Source: Moraxella ovis (GTDB lineage: Bacteria; Pseudomonadota; Gammaproteobacteria; Pseudomonadales; Moraxellaceae). Taken from it: a stretch of DNA of 64,000 bases. Below the pieces are notes generated by a model that saw nothing but the letters and a program-made list of their open reading frames with translations, was not told the DNA's origin and did no database searches. The position numbers were made by a program, and so were the translations under genes. Shown here piece after piece: positions 44,435 to 53,143 of the stretch. Position 1 is the stretch's first letter. Every line of letters starts with the position of its first letter. The stretch covers positions 2,170,001 to 2,234,000 of the forward strand of contig NZ_UGPW01000001.1 in assembly GCF_900453105.1 (NCBI RefSeq). Reading direction: 5' to 3'.

Positions 44435-44665
44435 ATGAGTAATTTTAAAAATCCAAATGAATTAAAAACACCTGATTATGTCCGCCGAGCCATCAAGAAG
44501 CGCGAAGAAAACATCGTGAACAAATTGATTAACTTTCATAAAGAAAAAGACGCGGCATTGATTAAGGCAATCAACCAAGAAGCGCGCGGCAACTTTGCGC
44601 CATTGGCAAGAAAACTACTACGTGAACACTACCAATTGCCAGCAGAAAACCGAAATGACAGATAA
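44435..44665 (+). CDS. Small ribbon-helix-helix-like protein (2)
   Basis: 76 aa, with TTAAGG upstream. Core KLINFHKEKDAALIKAINQEARGNFAPLARKLLREHYQL aligns with the protein at 44035 (K-L-I-x-x-H, EKDAxLIxAIN, F-x-x-L-x-R-x-L-L-x-x-HYQL). The basic N-terminus (DYVRRAIKKREEN) is longer. Both genes lie inside the creB-creC interval on the same strand, each with its own upstream region, which looks like tandem duplication and divergence. Confidence 0.6.
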   Translation: MSNFKNPNELKTPDYVRRAIKKREENIVNKLINFHKEKDAALIKAINQEARGNFAPLARKLLREHYQLPAENRNDR

Positions 44666-44752
44666 AGAATAGTTGTCATCATTGCAGCATTTGCAAGTGA
44701 TTTGTCTATGGCATTGGTGTGCAAGCTTAATCTGATGTCCGTATTTGAATAT

Positions 44753-45616
44753 CTAGAACTGATTAACAGGAATGCGAACATACGGCTTGCCGTTTTGGGT
44801 GGTAAAAAACTCGCCTGCGTTGATATTGACCTGCACGGACGGAAGCATGAGTCTAGGCACGGATAGGGTTTTGTCCCGAGTGTCTCTCATGTTAATAAAG
44901 TCATCTCGGCTGATACCGTCTTTGACGTGGATATTATGCCGTCTTTGCTCGCCGACTGTCGTGGTTGGGCTATACGTGCGGTGCTTTGACGGATAGTCAT
45001 GGCACAGATACAATACCGTCTCATCGGGCAGTGCCAGAATGCGTTGTATCGAATCATAAAGCCGACCACTATCACCAGCAGGAAAATCACAACGAGCCGT
45101 ACCAACATCAGGAGCAAAGAGCGTATCACCCACAAAGACGATGAGCCGTGTGCCGTCCGTTACCTGATACGCCATGTCTGCAGGGGTATGCCCTGCCACG
45201 TGCATGGCGGTAATGCTAAGACTGCCAAGTGCAAGAGTCGTGCCGTCATCGGTCAAATGGTCAAATTGAGAAGCATTGGGAATAAAGTCATCATCAAGGT
45301 CATAGATGTCCTTAAAAATATGCTGAACCGTGGCAATGTGTTTGCCGATGACCGTCTGCCCACCAAGTTGCTCTTTTAGATAATGGGCGGACGTAATATG
45401 GTCGGCATGGGCGTGGGTCTCAATGATGTATTTGACCGTCAAATCGTGCGTTGTGATAAAATTGATGAGTTTATCGGCATTATCATAACTCACCCGCCCC
45501 GACACAGGGTCATAATCTAACACAGGGTCAATGATGGCACACAGTTTGGTATCATCATCGATGAGTATGTGGCTATACGTCTCGGTCTGTGGGTCTAAAA
45601 AAGAATGCACGTTCAT
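44753..45616 (-). CDS. MBL-fold persulfide-dioxygenase-like protein (ETHE1/Blh type)
   Basis: 287-aa metallo-beta-lactamase-fold enzyme. Metal site ETHAHADHITSAHYLK (HxHxDH), VAGHTPADMAYQV (His), FVGDTLFAPDVGTARCDFPAGD (Asp, with the GDTLF-DVGR(CDF) pattern of ETHE1), and LCHDYPSKHR (last His). It would oxidise glutathione persulfide in sulfide detoxification. Divergent from creC, with a perfect 20-bp palindrome just upstream of its promoter. Confidence 0.85.
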   Translation of the reverse strand: MNVHSFLDPQTETYSHILIDDDTKLCAIIDPVLDYDPVSGRVSYDNADKLINFITTHDLTVKYIIETHAHADHITSAHYLKEQLGGQTVIGKHIATVQHIFKDIYDLDDDFIPNASQFDHLTDDGTTLALGSLSITAMHVAGHTPADMAYQVTDGTRLIVFVGDTLFAPDVGTARCDFPAGDSGRLYDSIQRILALPDETVLYLCHDYPSKHRTYSPTTTVGEQRRHNIHVKDGISRDDFINMRDTRDKTLSVPRLMLPSVQVNINAGEFFTTQNGKPYVRIPVNQF

Positions 45617-45649
45617 GTGTCCGCTCCCTGATATTCGTGGGTTTAGTTA

Positions 45650-45678
45650 TTTATAGCATAATTTACCCACCCCTACAA
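45650..45678 (-). promoter_or_regulatory. Promoter of the persulfide-dioxygenase-like gene
   Basis: On minus: TTGTAG (45678-45673), 17-bp spacer, TATAAA (45655-45650), about 30 bp before the ATG. Confidence 0.6.
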
Positions 45679-45682
45679 TGCT

Positions 45683-45702
45683 ATTTTAGATAATTCTAAA
45701 AT
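45683..45702. promoter_or_regulatory. Perfect 20-bp palindrome, putative operator
   Basis: ATTTTAGATAATTCTAAAAT, 4 bp upstream of the minus-strand -35 box and 30 bp before the creC ATG. Suited to bind a homodimer controlling both divergent genes. Confidence 0.6.
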
Positions 45703-45731
45703 AAGAGGAATTAATCAAAATAATTATCATC

Positions 45732-47192
45732 ATGCCAACTTTTCACACCCTACTTGACCGCATTTTTAAAAAACGCCTAAGTTTTAGCATTTTTGTGCGG
45801 ATATGGCTCACCTTTGCCTTGATTACCCTGTTGTCATCGTCCCTTGCCCTATATTATGTCCAAAAAACCGTGCGACCGTCCGCCAAGCGTGTGGTAGAAG
45901 ACAGCCTTGTGGATACATCGATGCTACTGTCGCACATCGTGGCAGATGACGTGGCAGATTTATCAAAAGATGAGTTAAATCAATCCCTTAACGCCAAATT
46001 ATCCCACGCCTTTACCGACCCAAGCGAGCTTGCTGGCACGCCAATTTGGTATCATCAAAAATCCACAAGCACTTACCACATCTATATCACAGACAGCACA
46101 GGCGTGGTCATCTATGACAGTCGTGGGGCGAGCGTGGGGGCGGATTTTAGCCGTTGGAATGACGTTTATCTGACCCTGCGTGGCAAATACGGGGCAAGAA
46201 GCACTGACATCGGCGGGCATTCGGTCATGTATGTGGCAAGCCCGATTGTCTCAGACGGGCAGATAATTGGCGTGGTATCCGTTGGCAAGCCCACCCAAAC
46301 GCTTATTCCCTATATCAACAAAAGCACCGATGAGATTATTAAGATTATCTTAACAATTATGGTAATCACGCTTGCCACCGCCACACTCATGGCATGGTGG
46401 TTAAGACGCAGCATAGACAGCGTAAACCGCTACACCAAAGGGCTTGCCAGCACCGCTCCGCCCCATTTTTATCTTGGGCGAGAGCTGAACGAACTCATGG
46501 CAAGCATTCACGCCATGAAAGACACCATAGAAAACAAGGCGTACGTCAGCGAGTACGTCCACACGCTCACGCATGAGCTAAAATCCCCCCTGACCGCCAT
46601 TCGTGCCAGTAGCGAGATTTTGACGGACGAGCTGAGTCTTGCCGAGCGTGAGCAGTTTACGGGCATTATCCTATCGCAAACGGACAAATTAACCGCCTTG
46701 GTGGACAAACTTTTGACCCTTGCCAAGATTGAACAGCCCACCTTTAAACTTACCATGAGCGATGTTGATTTGGACGCACTCATTCAAACCTGCCTAAATC
46801 AGCAGTCGGCAACCCTAAAACAGCTTGGCAAAACCGTGCAATTTGACAAAAGCGGTATTCATATCCGTGCCGATGAATTTTGGCTCACCCAAGCGGTGCA
46901 AAACGTCATTGACAACGCCATTTATTATAGCAAAAGCACAATAGTCATTCATATAAGCCAAACCGAGACAGACACGTTTATCCATATCAAAAACGACAGC
47001 GACACGCTGGACGACTTTATCATCAGGCGAGCCTTTGAGCGGTATTTTAGCATGGGCAACAGCCACCGCCAAAAAAGCACAGGGCTTGGGCTAACCCTTG
47101 TCAAGCAAGTGGTAGAGCTACATGGCGGGGCAGTGAGTTTTGGGCAGGATAAGGATAATTGCGTGATTATGGTGATGAGTGTGCCACGCTGA
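45732..47192 (+). CDS. creC: Sensor histidine kinase, CreC-like
   Basis: 486-aa membrane kinase. Two membrane spans (residues 17-38 and about 195-215) flank a periplasmic sensor domain of about 150 residues; then HAMP, the H-box VHTLTHELKSPLTAIRASSEIL, the N-box VIDNAIYYSKST, and the G-boxes with KSTGLGLTLVKQVVELHGG. The partner regulator is most likely CreB at 43073. creD follows after 93 bp. In E. coli CreBC responds to carbon source and cell-wall stress. Confidence 0.85.
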   Translation: MPTFHTLLDRIFKKRLSFSIFVRIWLTFALITLLSSSLALYYVQKTVRPSAKRVVEDSLVDTSMLLSHIVADDVADLSKDELNQSLNAKLSHAFTDPSELAGTPIWYHQKSTSTYHIYITDSTGVVIYDSRGASVGADFSRWNDVYLTLRGKYGARSTDIGGHSVMYVASPIVSDGQIIGVVSVGKPTQTLIPYINKSTDEIIKIILTIMVITLATATLMAWWLRRSIDSVNRYTKGLASTAPPHFYLGRELNELMASIHAMKDTIENKAYVSEYVHTLTHELKSPLTAIRASSEILTDELSLAEREQFTGIILSQTDKLTALVDKLLTLAKIEQPTFKLTMSDVDLDALIQTCLNQQSATLKQLGKTVQFDKSGIHIRADEFWLTQAVQNVIDNAIYYSKSTIVIHISQTETDTFIHIKNDSDTLDDFIIRRAFERYFSMGNSHRQKSTGLGLTLVKQVVELHGGAVSFGQDKDNCVIMVMSVPR

Positions 47193-47201
47193 TTTCACAC
47201 A

Positions 47202-47230
47202 TTTTCCATAAAAGTCCCACCTTTTTCCAT
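47202..47230 (+). promoter_or_regulatory. Possible CreB site before creD
   Basis: TTTTCCAT at 47202-47209 and again at 47223-47230: tandem direct repeats 21 bp apart (two helical turns), the pattern bound by OmpR-family dimers. The E. coli cre tag TTCAC-N6-TTCAC is not present, although GTCCCACC and TTCACAC lie nearby. Confidence 0.4.
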
Positions 47231-47285
47231 CATTTTTGCATACAGGGTTTGTACTATTTGCATAAATTTCCCACAGGAGTAATTT

Positions 47286-48596
47286 ATGCAAAAGACCTTT
47301 ACCATTAAACTGTTCATCATCGGCACGCTATGCTTTTTATTCGGCTTGGGAATGGTGTTTATAAACTCACTGGTTTACGAACGCTCAAATTACCACCAAA
47401 GCGTGATGGAAGAAATCAAAACCATGCACGCAGGCGATCAGTTCATGATTGCGCCATTTTTATTGGTCGGTGATGCGCCCATTTTTGCCCAAAGTAGCAA
47501 CATCGCGGGCACAAGCGACGTACAGGATGATAAATATCGCCGCGGCATTTATCACGCCATCAGCCATCAAAGCAGCCTAGACATCTCTCAAAAATACCAA
47601 CCCATCACCCCACCAAAGACCGAAGGTAACGACGCAACCCCCGTCAGCCTGATCATCCCCATATCCGACCTTCGCGGCGCAAGCAACGCCAAAATCACCA
47701 TCAATGGCAAAGAATATCCGACCAAGTTCAACACTCAAGGTAAATATTACTTATCCTACATCGAAGCCATCATCGCCGACGATGCACACACTTTAGATAA
47801 GCCTCTGAACATCCGCACCAACCTGAACGTCTTAGGCATCGACAGCCTGCACATCGCACCGACAGGTGACAATGCCAAAGTCTCATTGGCGGGCAATTGG
47901 GCAGAGCCTAAGTTTTTGGGTGATGCGCTGCCAAATAATAAGCGCATAGACGCCACAGGATTTAGCGCGGACTGGCAGAATGATTTTTTGGCGACCGCCA
48001 ACACACAAGCCATCATCAGCGCCAGCGAATGCAAGAGCGAATGCAGCCCCAATCTTCATAACAACCTAAACCATTTGGCGGTGGCATTCGTCAATACCAC
48101 AGACACCTACACCCTAACCGACCGCGCCATCAAATACGCACTGCTGTTCTTGGTTATTTCATTTGGTACTTTCTTTTTATTTGAGACCATGAAGAAGCTG
48201 CGCATTCACCCACTACAGTACGGTCTGGTGGCGAGCGCCTTATTGATATTTTATGTGCTGCTGCTGTCGCTTGCTGAACACATCGCCTTCTATGCAGCCT
48301 ATGGCATCGCGGCAGGTGCATGCGCCTTGCTCATCGGGTTCTATACCTACTACGTGTTGGATGGCGCCAAGCGTTCTGGCACATTTACGCTCTTATTATC
48401 ATCACTTTATGCGGGATTCTATTTTATCCTATCGATCGACGAACTTAATCTACTGTTGGGCGCTGTTTTTTGCTTCCTACTGTTAGCGGCGGTCATGTTC
48501 ATCACACGCAAGGTGAATTGGTACGCTCTAGAATTAAACCCAATGAAGCCAAACCAAACCCATCAACCAGAAGGAGATAACCATGCAAACCCATGA
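47286..48596 (+). CDS. creD: Inner-membrane protein CreD
   Basis: 436 aa. One N-terminal membrane span (FIIGTLCFLFGLGMVFINSLVYER), a periplasmic domain (residues 35-280) with ISDLRGASNAKITINGKEY, then five spans including SFGTFFLFETMKKLRIHPLQYGLVASALLIFYVLLLSLAEH, the most conserved part of CreD. Usual CreBC target, linked to beta-lactam and envelope stress responses. GGAG before ATG 47286. It overlaps a 53-aa ORF by 14 bp. Confidence 0.9.
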   Translation: MQKTFTIKLFIIGTLCFLFGLGMVFINSLVYERSNYHQSVMEEIKTMHAGDQFMIAPFLLVGDAPIFAQSSNIAGTSDVQDDKYRRGIYHAISHQSSLDISQKYQPITPPKTEGNDATPVSLIIPISDLRGASNAKITINGKEYPTKFNTQGKYYLSYIEAIIADDAHTLDKPLNIRTNLNVLGIDSLHIAPTGDNAKVSLAGNWAEPKFLGDALPNNKRIDATGFSADWQNDFLATANTQAIISASECKSECSPNLHNNLNHLAVAFVNTTDTYTLTDRAIKYALLFLVISFGTFFLFETMKKLRIHPLQYGLVASALLIFYVLLLSLAEHIAFYAAYGIAAGACALLIGFYTYYVLDGAKRSGTFTLLLSSLYAGFYFILSIDELNLLLGAVFCFLLLAAVMFITRKVNWYALELNPMKPNQTHQPEGDNHANP

Positions 48597-48744
48597 TCTG
48601 ATCGGCTTGTCCAAATCTGCCATCATGCGGCATTTTGAAGGTGCGGTAGAGTTTTTGCATTGGCTGTATCTGCCAACATTGGGGCTGATTCTTAGCTTTG
48701 ATAAACAAATCTGCTGCCAAGCAAACCCTTTATCAGACCACTAA
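48583..48744 (+). CDS. 53-aa ORF coupled to creD
   Basis: ATG 48583 has a near-perfect Shine-Dalgarno (AAGGAGAT) placed inside creD, and the start overlaps the creD stop. The product begins MQTHDLIGLSKSAIMRHFEG, has one moderately hydrophobic stretch (FLHWLYLPTLGLILSF) and ends with a CC pair. A terminator follows 20 bp after the stop. No family recognised. A small membrane-associated partner of CreD is possible. Confidence 0.6.
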   Translation: MQTHDLIGLSKSAIMRHFEGAVEFLHWLYLPTLGLILSFDKQICCQANPLSDH

Positions 48745-48762
48745 ACGCACCAAAACCATACA

Positions 48763-48801
48763 AAAATCAGCCACGGGTTTACAAATGTGGCTGATTTTTT
48801 G
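48763..48801 (+). terminator. Terminator of the creC-creD unit
   Basis: AAAATCAGCCAC pairs with GTGGCTGATTTT, then TTG. Confidence 0.85.
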
Positions 48802-48860
48802 TGCAAAAAAGCTTATAATAGAATAAATTTATCTTGCCATCTGAAAAAAAGGAGCAAGCC

Positions 48861-49109
48861 ATGACCGACATGTTTTATCAATTTTTACCTGTATTTGCGG
48901 TGACTTTTGGTATTTTTTTGCTGTTTTTCTTATTCATGGGCGTGGGCTATTTGGTAAAAAAACAACCCCTAAAAGGCTCATGCGGCGGTGTCGCCAATCT
49001 TATGGGTGATGAATATTGCCAGTTCTGCGGCAATGACCCCAATAAATGCGAAAGCAATATGGACAAGGCGACCAGCGATAAAGCCAAAAGCTTGGCAAAA
49101 TCTGCATAA
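48861..49109 (+). CDS. nqrM: NqrM, Na+-NQR maturation protein (DUF539)
   Basis: 82 aa from ATG 48861 (MTDMFYQFLPVFAVTFG), with AAGGAG 10 bp upstream. One membrane helix, then LKGSCGGVANLMGDEYCQFCGNDPNKCES, the cysteine pattern of NqrM, which helps insert the membrane Fe centre of the sodium-pumping NADH:quinone reductase. The nqr operon itself is not in the window. Confidence 0.88.
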   Translation: MTDMFYQFLPVFAVTFGIFLLFFLFMGVGYLVKKQPLKGSCGGVANLMGDEYCQFCGNDPNKCESNMDKATSDKAKSLAKSA

Positions 49110-49119
49110 AGCTGAATCA

Positions 49120-49135
49120 TGTTTCACGTGAAACA
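49120..49135. other. parS centromere site
   Basis: TGTTTCACGTGAAACA, an exact 16-bp palindrome equal to the general chromosomal parS consensus bound by ParB. It lies in a gap between two genes. It is the only full match seen here. parS sites cluster near the replication origin, so this window may be origin-proximal. Confidence 0.85.
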
Positions 49136-49145
49136 CAATAAAAAT

Positions 49146-49178
49146 AATCGCCCAATCTCTTGAGTTTGGGCGATTTAT
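49146..49178. terminator. Bidirectional terminator
   Basis: AATCGCCCAA pairs with TTGGGCGATT around a 10-nt loop; between nqrM and rlmB. Confidence 0.75.
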
Positions 49179-49197
49179 TATGGTGATTTAACTAAGG

Positions 49198-50043
49198 TTA
49201 TTTGGCGCGCTGTCTTGTTACTTCATACAGCGCCATGCCTGTGGCAACACTCACGTTAAGGCTCTGAGGTCGATCAGGATTATCCGCCATCGGGATATAG
49301 ACCAGCGTATCGCAATACTCACGCGTCAAGCGTCTCATGCCATCGCCTTCTGATCCCATGATGATGGCAACCTTACCCGAGAAGTCACAATCATACAAAG
49401 GCTTGGCCGTCTCATCTAGGGCGGTGCCAAAGACGAATACGCCTGATTTTTTGAGGGCATACAGACTACGAGCCAAATTCGTCACCGCCACCAATGGGAT
49501 AACTTCTGCTGCCCCGACCGACACCTTGGCGACCGTCGGCGTGATGGAGACACTTTGATGCTTGGGAATGATGACCGCATCCACACCCATCGCGCTGGCA
49601 GAACGCAGGCATGCGCCCAGATTATGCGCATCGGTAATCTGATCTAACACCAAAAATAACGCATCTGCCTTATCACACAATGCCACCAGATCGCTCTCAT
49701 CATACAGCTTCGGCGCTCGCGCAGACACAACCACACCCTGATGCTGATGACTGTCGCACAGCTCAGCAAGCTTGTCCTTGTGCGTCATCTGCACACTCAC
49801 GCCCACATCTTTGGCAAGCTTGATGATGTCGTCATGCGTCTGGCTAGTCGCACCATCTTCGCGCAGCTGCACAAATAACGCCAACGCATCCTGTGGGCGG
49901 TGCTTTAATAATGCCATCACCGCATGAATGCCGTAGAAATGTGGCGTGCGATTGGGTTTGGCTTTTGATGAATTTGGCTTGCCCGACTTGTCTTTTTTGA
50001 ATTTATCGGTAGATTTGGCGAATGCTTTGGGTGCTTTTGACAT
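49198..50043 (-). CDS. rlmB: 23S rRNA (guanosine-2251-2'-O)-methyltransferase
   Basis: 281-aa SpoU-type (SPOUT) methyltransferase. A lysine-rich N-terminal tail (residues 1-33) precedes the substrate-binding domain FYGIHAVMALLKHRPQDA. The knotted catalytic part has LDQITDAHNLGACLRSASAMGVDAVIIP, KVAIIMGSEGDGMRRLTREYCDTLVYIPM and LNVSVATGMALYEVTRQ, the three SpoU motifs. Confidence 0.93.
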   Translation of the reverse strand: MSKAPKAFAKSTDKFKKDKSGKPNSSKAKPNRTPHFYGIHAVMALLKHRPQDALALFVQLREDGATSQTHDDIIKLAKDVGVSVQMTHKDKLAELCDSHQHQGVVVSARAPKLYDESDLVALCDKADALFLVLDQITDAHNLGACLRSASAMGVDAVIIPKHQSVSITPTVAKVSVGAAEVIPLVAVTNLARSLYALKKSGVFVFGTALDETAKPLYDCDFSGKVAIIMGSEGDGMRRLTREYCDTLVYIPMADNPDRPQSLNVSVATGMALYEVTRQRAK

Positions 50044-50322
50044 AAAATGGGCTTATTAAGAAGGTAAAATCTTTGATATTGTGGCAAATTTATGCCAAAT
50101 TGTCAAAACATCGTCCGGTAATGGCAGATAATTTTAGCCAGCACTTTTGAATGGCAAGCATCATCCCCATTATAATCCCAAAGCACACAAAAATAACCGA
50201 TGCCGCCCACGATGGTATGCGTCATCATCTCACGCATGCATTAAAATTAACATTTCATAAATTGCTAAATCGGCATAAATTGATTATCATAAACCGCCGC
50301 CTTTTTACGGAAAAATGTCGCC

Positions 50323-52038
50323 ATGTTGGTATCTCTAAGCCTAAATAATCTTGCCCTGGTCCAGGAAAAAGAAATCAGCTTTGATGAGCGTTTTAACGTC
50401 ATCACGGGTGAGACAGGTGCGGGCAAGTCATTGATTTTAGATGCATTATCCTTATGCGCTGGGGAACGTGCTGACAGTGGCATCGTGCGTCATGGCTGTG
50501 ATGAGGCGACGGTTTTTGGCGAATTTGACATCACCAATAACGATGAAGTCACCGCATGGTTCGCCGAGCACGAGCGCGAATTAGAGGAAGACACCCTGCT
50601 GATCCGCCGTAAGATTAGCAGCCAAGGGCGTTCAAAGTCGTGGATCAACGGTGTGCCCGCCAGCATCAGCGAGCTAAAATCACTGGGGCAAATTCTCGTC
50701 AATATCCACTCTCAGCACGCAGGGCTTGAATTATTAAAGCCGCAATTCGTCATTGATTGGCTGGACAAAATTGGCGAACTCACCACCTTAAAGACCGCCA
50801 CCAAAACAGCCTATCAGAACTGGCAAACCATCAAAAAACAAGCCGATGACGCAAAAAGCCAATCTGTACAACGTGCCGATCGTATGGCATTACTGTCTGC
50901 CAAGCTTGCTGACATTGAACCGCTGTTGTCAGTGAATTTCGACGAGATCGAAAGCGAATATGACGAGCTGTCAAACCTTGAAGCCTTGATGACCGAGGCG
51001 ATGACGGCGGTGAATTTCTTGGATAATGACAGTGACGAGCCTAGCGTGGCAAGCCTGCTAGGTCGTGCGATGCGTATCTGCGATCACAGCGCGGATAAGA
51101 GCAAGGTATTTAGCGAATGCAGTCAGCTGCTGGCACTCGCCCAAGAGCAAATCATGGACGCCACCGCCAAGCTCTCCGACTATGCTGAACAGTCACTACC
51201 CGACGAAGAACGCCTGCATGAGCTGAACAAACTGCTGGACTTAGCGCACCAACTGTCTAATAAATACCACACGCCTGTCAATGAACTGATCGCGGATGCC
51301 TCGAACTGGCAAGCCGAACTTGATCATCTAGGCGGTCTGCCCGATAATGATACGCTTGACGCCAAGGTCAATGAAGCCTATGAAGCATATCTGTCAGCGG
51401 CAGAAGCGCTTGATAACGCACGCATCGCCATCGCGCCTGACATCTGTGAGCGCCTAGAGGCAAGACTGCTACCACTTGCTCTGCCGAATGCACGCTGCGA
51501 ATTTGCCTTCAATGCCAAAGACGAAAGCCAATATAACGCACACGGTAAATACGACATCACACTCTTGTTCAGCGCCAACGTCGGCATGCCGCTACAGCCA
51601 TTACACAAGGTCGCCTCAGGGGGTGAGCTGTCGCGTATGGCGCTCGTCATGCAGGTAATGGCAGCAGGTGATGGCAAAGGCAGCCGCCCAACGCTGGTAT
51701 TCGATGAAGTCGATGTGGGCATCAGCGGCGGCACAGCGCAGGTCGTGGGCGAACTGCTTCGCAGCTTGGGCAAGCATCAGCAGCTACTTGCCATCACCCA
51801 CCAAGCCCAAGTCGCTGCCGCTGCACACCGCCACATTCTGGTCTATAAAGACCATGGTGAACAGACCACCAGCGACATCAGCGTCATCACAGGCGAACAC
51901 CAGATCGATGAACTGGCGCGCATGTCAGGTGGAGTGAACATCAATGAAGCCACGCGCAACCACGTCAAGAGTCTGCTGGCGGATATTGCCCATGCCGACC
52001 AGATTGGCGCGAATGCTGATGCCAACTTAAATAATTAG
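50323..52038 (+). CDS. recN: DNA repair protein RecN
   Basis: 571-aa SMC-like ATPase for double-strand break repair. Walker A GETGAGKSLILDALSLCAGERADSGIVRHG (residues 29-58), a coiled-coil middle with an SQHAGLELLKPQFVIDWLD insert, the ABC signature VASGGELSRMALVMQV, and Walker B LVFDEVDVGISGGTAQVVGELL. The upstream gap (50044-50322) shows no LexA box that I can support, nor any gene. Confidence 0.95.
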   Translation: MLVSLSLNNLALVQEKEISFDERFNVITGETGAGKSLILDALSLCAGERADSGIVRHGCDEATVFGEFDITNNDEVTAWFAEHERELEEDTLLIRRKISSQGRSKSWINGVPASISELKSLGQILVNIHSQHAGLELLKPQFVIDWLDKIGELTTLKTATKTAYQNWQTIKKQADDAKSQSVQRADRMALLSAKLADIEPLLSVNFDEIESEYDELSNLEALMTEAMTAVNFLDNDSDEPSVASLLGRAMRICDHSADKSKVFSECSQLLALAQEQIMDATAKLSDYAEQSLPDEERLHELNKLLDLAHQLSNKYHTPVNELIADASNWQAELDHLGGLPDNDTLDAKVNEAYEAYLSAAEALDNARIAIAPDICERLEARLLPLALPNARCEFAFNAKDESQYNAHGKYDITLLFSANVGMPLQPLHKVASGGELSRMALVMQVMAAGDGKGSRPTLVFDEVDVGISGGTAQVVGELLRSLGKHQQLLAITHQAQVAAAAHRHILVYKDHGEQTTSDISVITGEHQIDELARMSGGVNINEATRNHVKSLLADIAHADQIGANADANLNN

Positions 52039-52056
52039 ATAAAAATAACACACACG

Positions 52057-52623
52057 ATGAATAAAAAAACCAATCCAAAAAGCCTTGCGCATCATTTCTT
52101 GTTGGCAAGCCCACAGATGGATGATGAGCGCTTTGAAGATACATTGATCTATGTCTGCCGTCACAATGCCGATGGCGCGTGGGGCTTTATTGTCAATCAG
52201 CCCCTATCCATCTCGGTAGGTGGACTCTTGCACGAGCTGGATCTACCAAGCTCACAGATCGCCATGAACACGCCTGCCATCAATGGCGGGCCAATGCGCC
52301 CTGATGCAGGCTTTGTGCTGCATACAGGATTGCCCGACTTCAAATCAAGCTTCGCCATCGGAGAGAATGTCTGTCTGACGACCAGCAAAGACATCCTAGA
52401 GCGCCTGTCAGAAGACAGCATGGCGCATTATCTGATGTGTATGGGCTTTTGTACTTGGGGTAAGGGTCAGCTTGAAGACGAGCTTGAAGCTGGAGACTGG
52501 CTGATTTGCCCTGCTGATTTGCAGATACTGTTCCGCGCACCGTTTGATGAGCGGCTGTCCTTAGCTTATGATAAAATCGGTGTCAAACCCACCGCCTTCG
52601 TCGCCACCCAAGGACGCGCCTAA
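52057..52623 (+). CDS. YqgE/AlgH family protein (UPF0301)
   Basis: 188 aa with the family start HHFLLASPQMDDERFEDTLIYVCRHNADGAWGFIVNQPLSISVGGLL, then NGGPMRPDAGFVLHTG and GWSQ-like LMCMGFCTWGKGQLEDELEAGDWLIC. Biochemical role unknown; AlgH affects alginate genes in Pseudomonas. It overlaps ruvX by 1 bp, the usual yqgE-yqgF pair. Confidence 0.92.
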   Translation: MNKKTNPKSLAHHFLLASPQMDDERFEDTLIYVCRHNADGAWGFIVNQPLSISVGGLLHELDLPSSQIAMNTPAINGGPMRPDAGFVLHTGLPDFKSSFAIGENVCLTTSKDILERLSEDSMAHYLMCMGFCTWGKGQLEDELEAGDWLICPADLQILFRAPFDERLSLAYDKIGVKPTAFVATQGRA

Positions 52624-53111
52624 TGACTGACAAGCCAACACTCATCCTTGCACTGGATTTTGGTGTCAAAAAAATGGGGATGGCGCTGGGCAATAGCCTA
52701 AGTAAAGATGCGCGCCCCTTTGACATCCTAGCGATGAACAACGGTCAGCCCGACTGGGATAACCTGCTTGGCATCATCGAGACTTGGAAAATCGATGAAG
52801 TACTGGTGGGCTTACCGCTGAATATGGATGGCACGGATTCGATGCTCTCGAAGCGCGCGCATAAATTCGCCCGCCGCCTATCGCATCGCCTTGGCGAACG
52901 CAAACACCCTGCCAAGGTCTTCACTTATGATGAACGCCTAAGCTCTGCTGAAGCACGTTCATTGGCGTGGGAGCGCGGCTGGATGCAGAATGAGCGTGAC
53001 CCGATCGATGACATCGCGGCTTGCATTCTGTTGGATGGCTATTTTTATGCGCCAGAGCTTGCCCAATATGTCGGCAGCTACCATGACAATCCCACCAAGG
53101 GCAAAGACTAA
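52623..53111 (+). CDS. ruvX: Putative pre-16S rRNA nuclease RuvX/YqgF
   Basis: 162-aa RNase H-fold protein. Metal-site Asp in LILALDFGVKKMGMALGN, VLVGLPLNMDGTDSML, YDERLSSAEARSL (Glu) and DPIDDIAACILLDGYF (Asp). Acts in 16S rRNA 5'-end processing and was earlier proposed as a Holliday junction resolvase. Confidence 0.93.
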   Translation: MTDKPTLILALDFGVKKMGMALGNSLSKDARPFDILAMNNGQPDWDNLLGIIETWKIDEVLVGLPLNMDGTDSMLSKRAHKFARRLSHRLGERKHPAKVFTYDERLSSAEARSLAWERGWMQNERDPIDDIAACILLDGYFYAPELAQYVGSYHDNPTKGKD

Positions 53112-53143
53112 CTTTATTTTGACAACATTTACCCAAGACACTC

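Noticed and set aside
47191..47240. E. coli cre tag (TTCAC-N6-TTCAC) before creD
   Set aside because: Only one TTCAC half is present; the tandem TTTTCCAT repeat is a better candidate.
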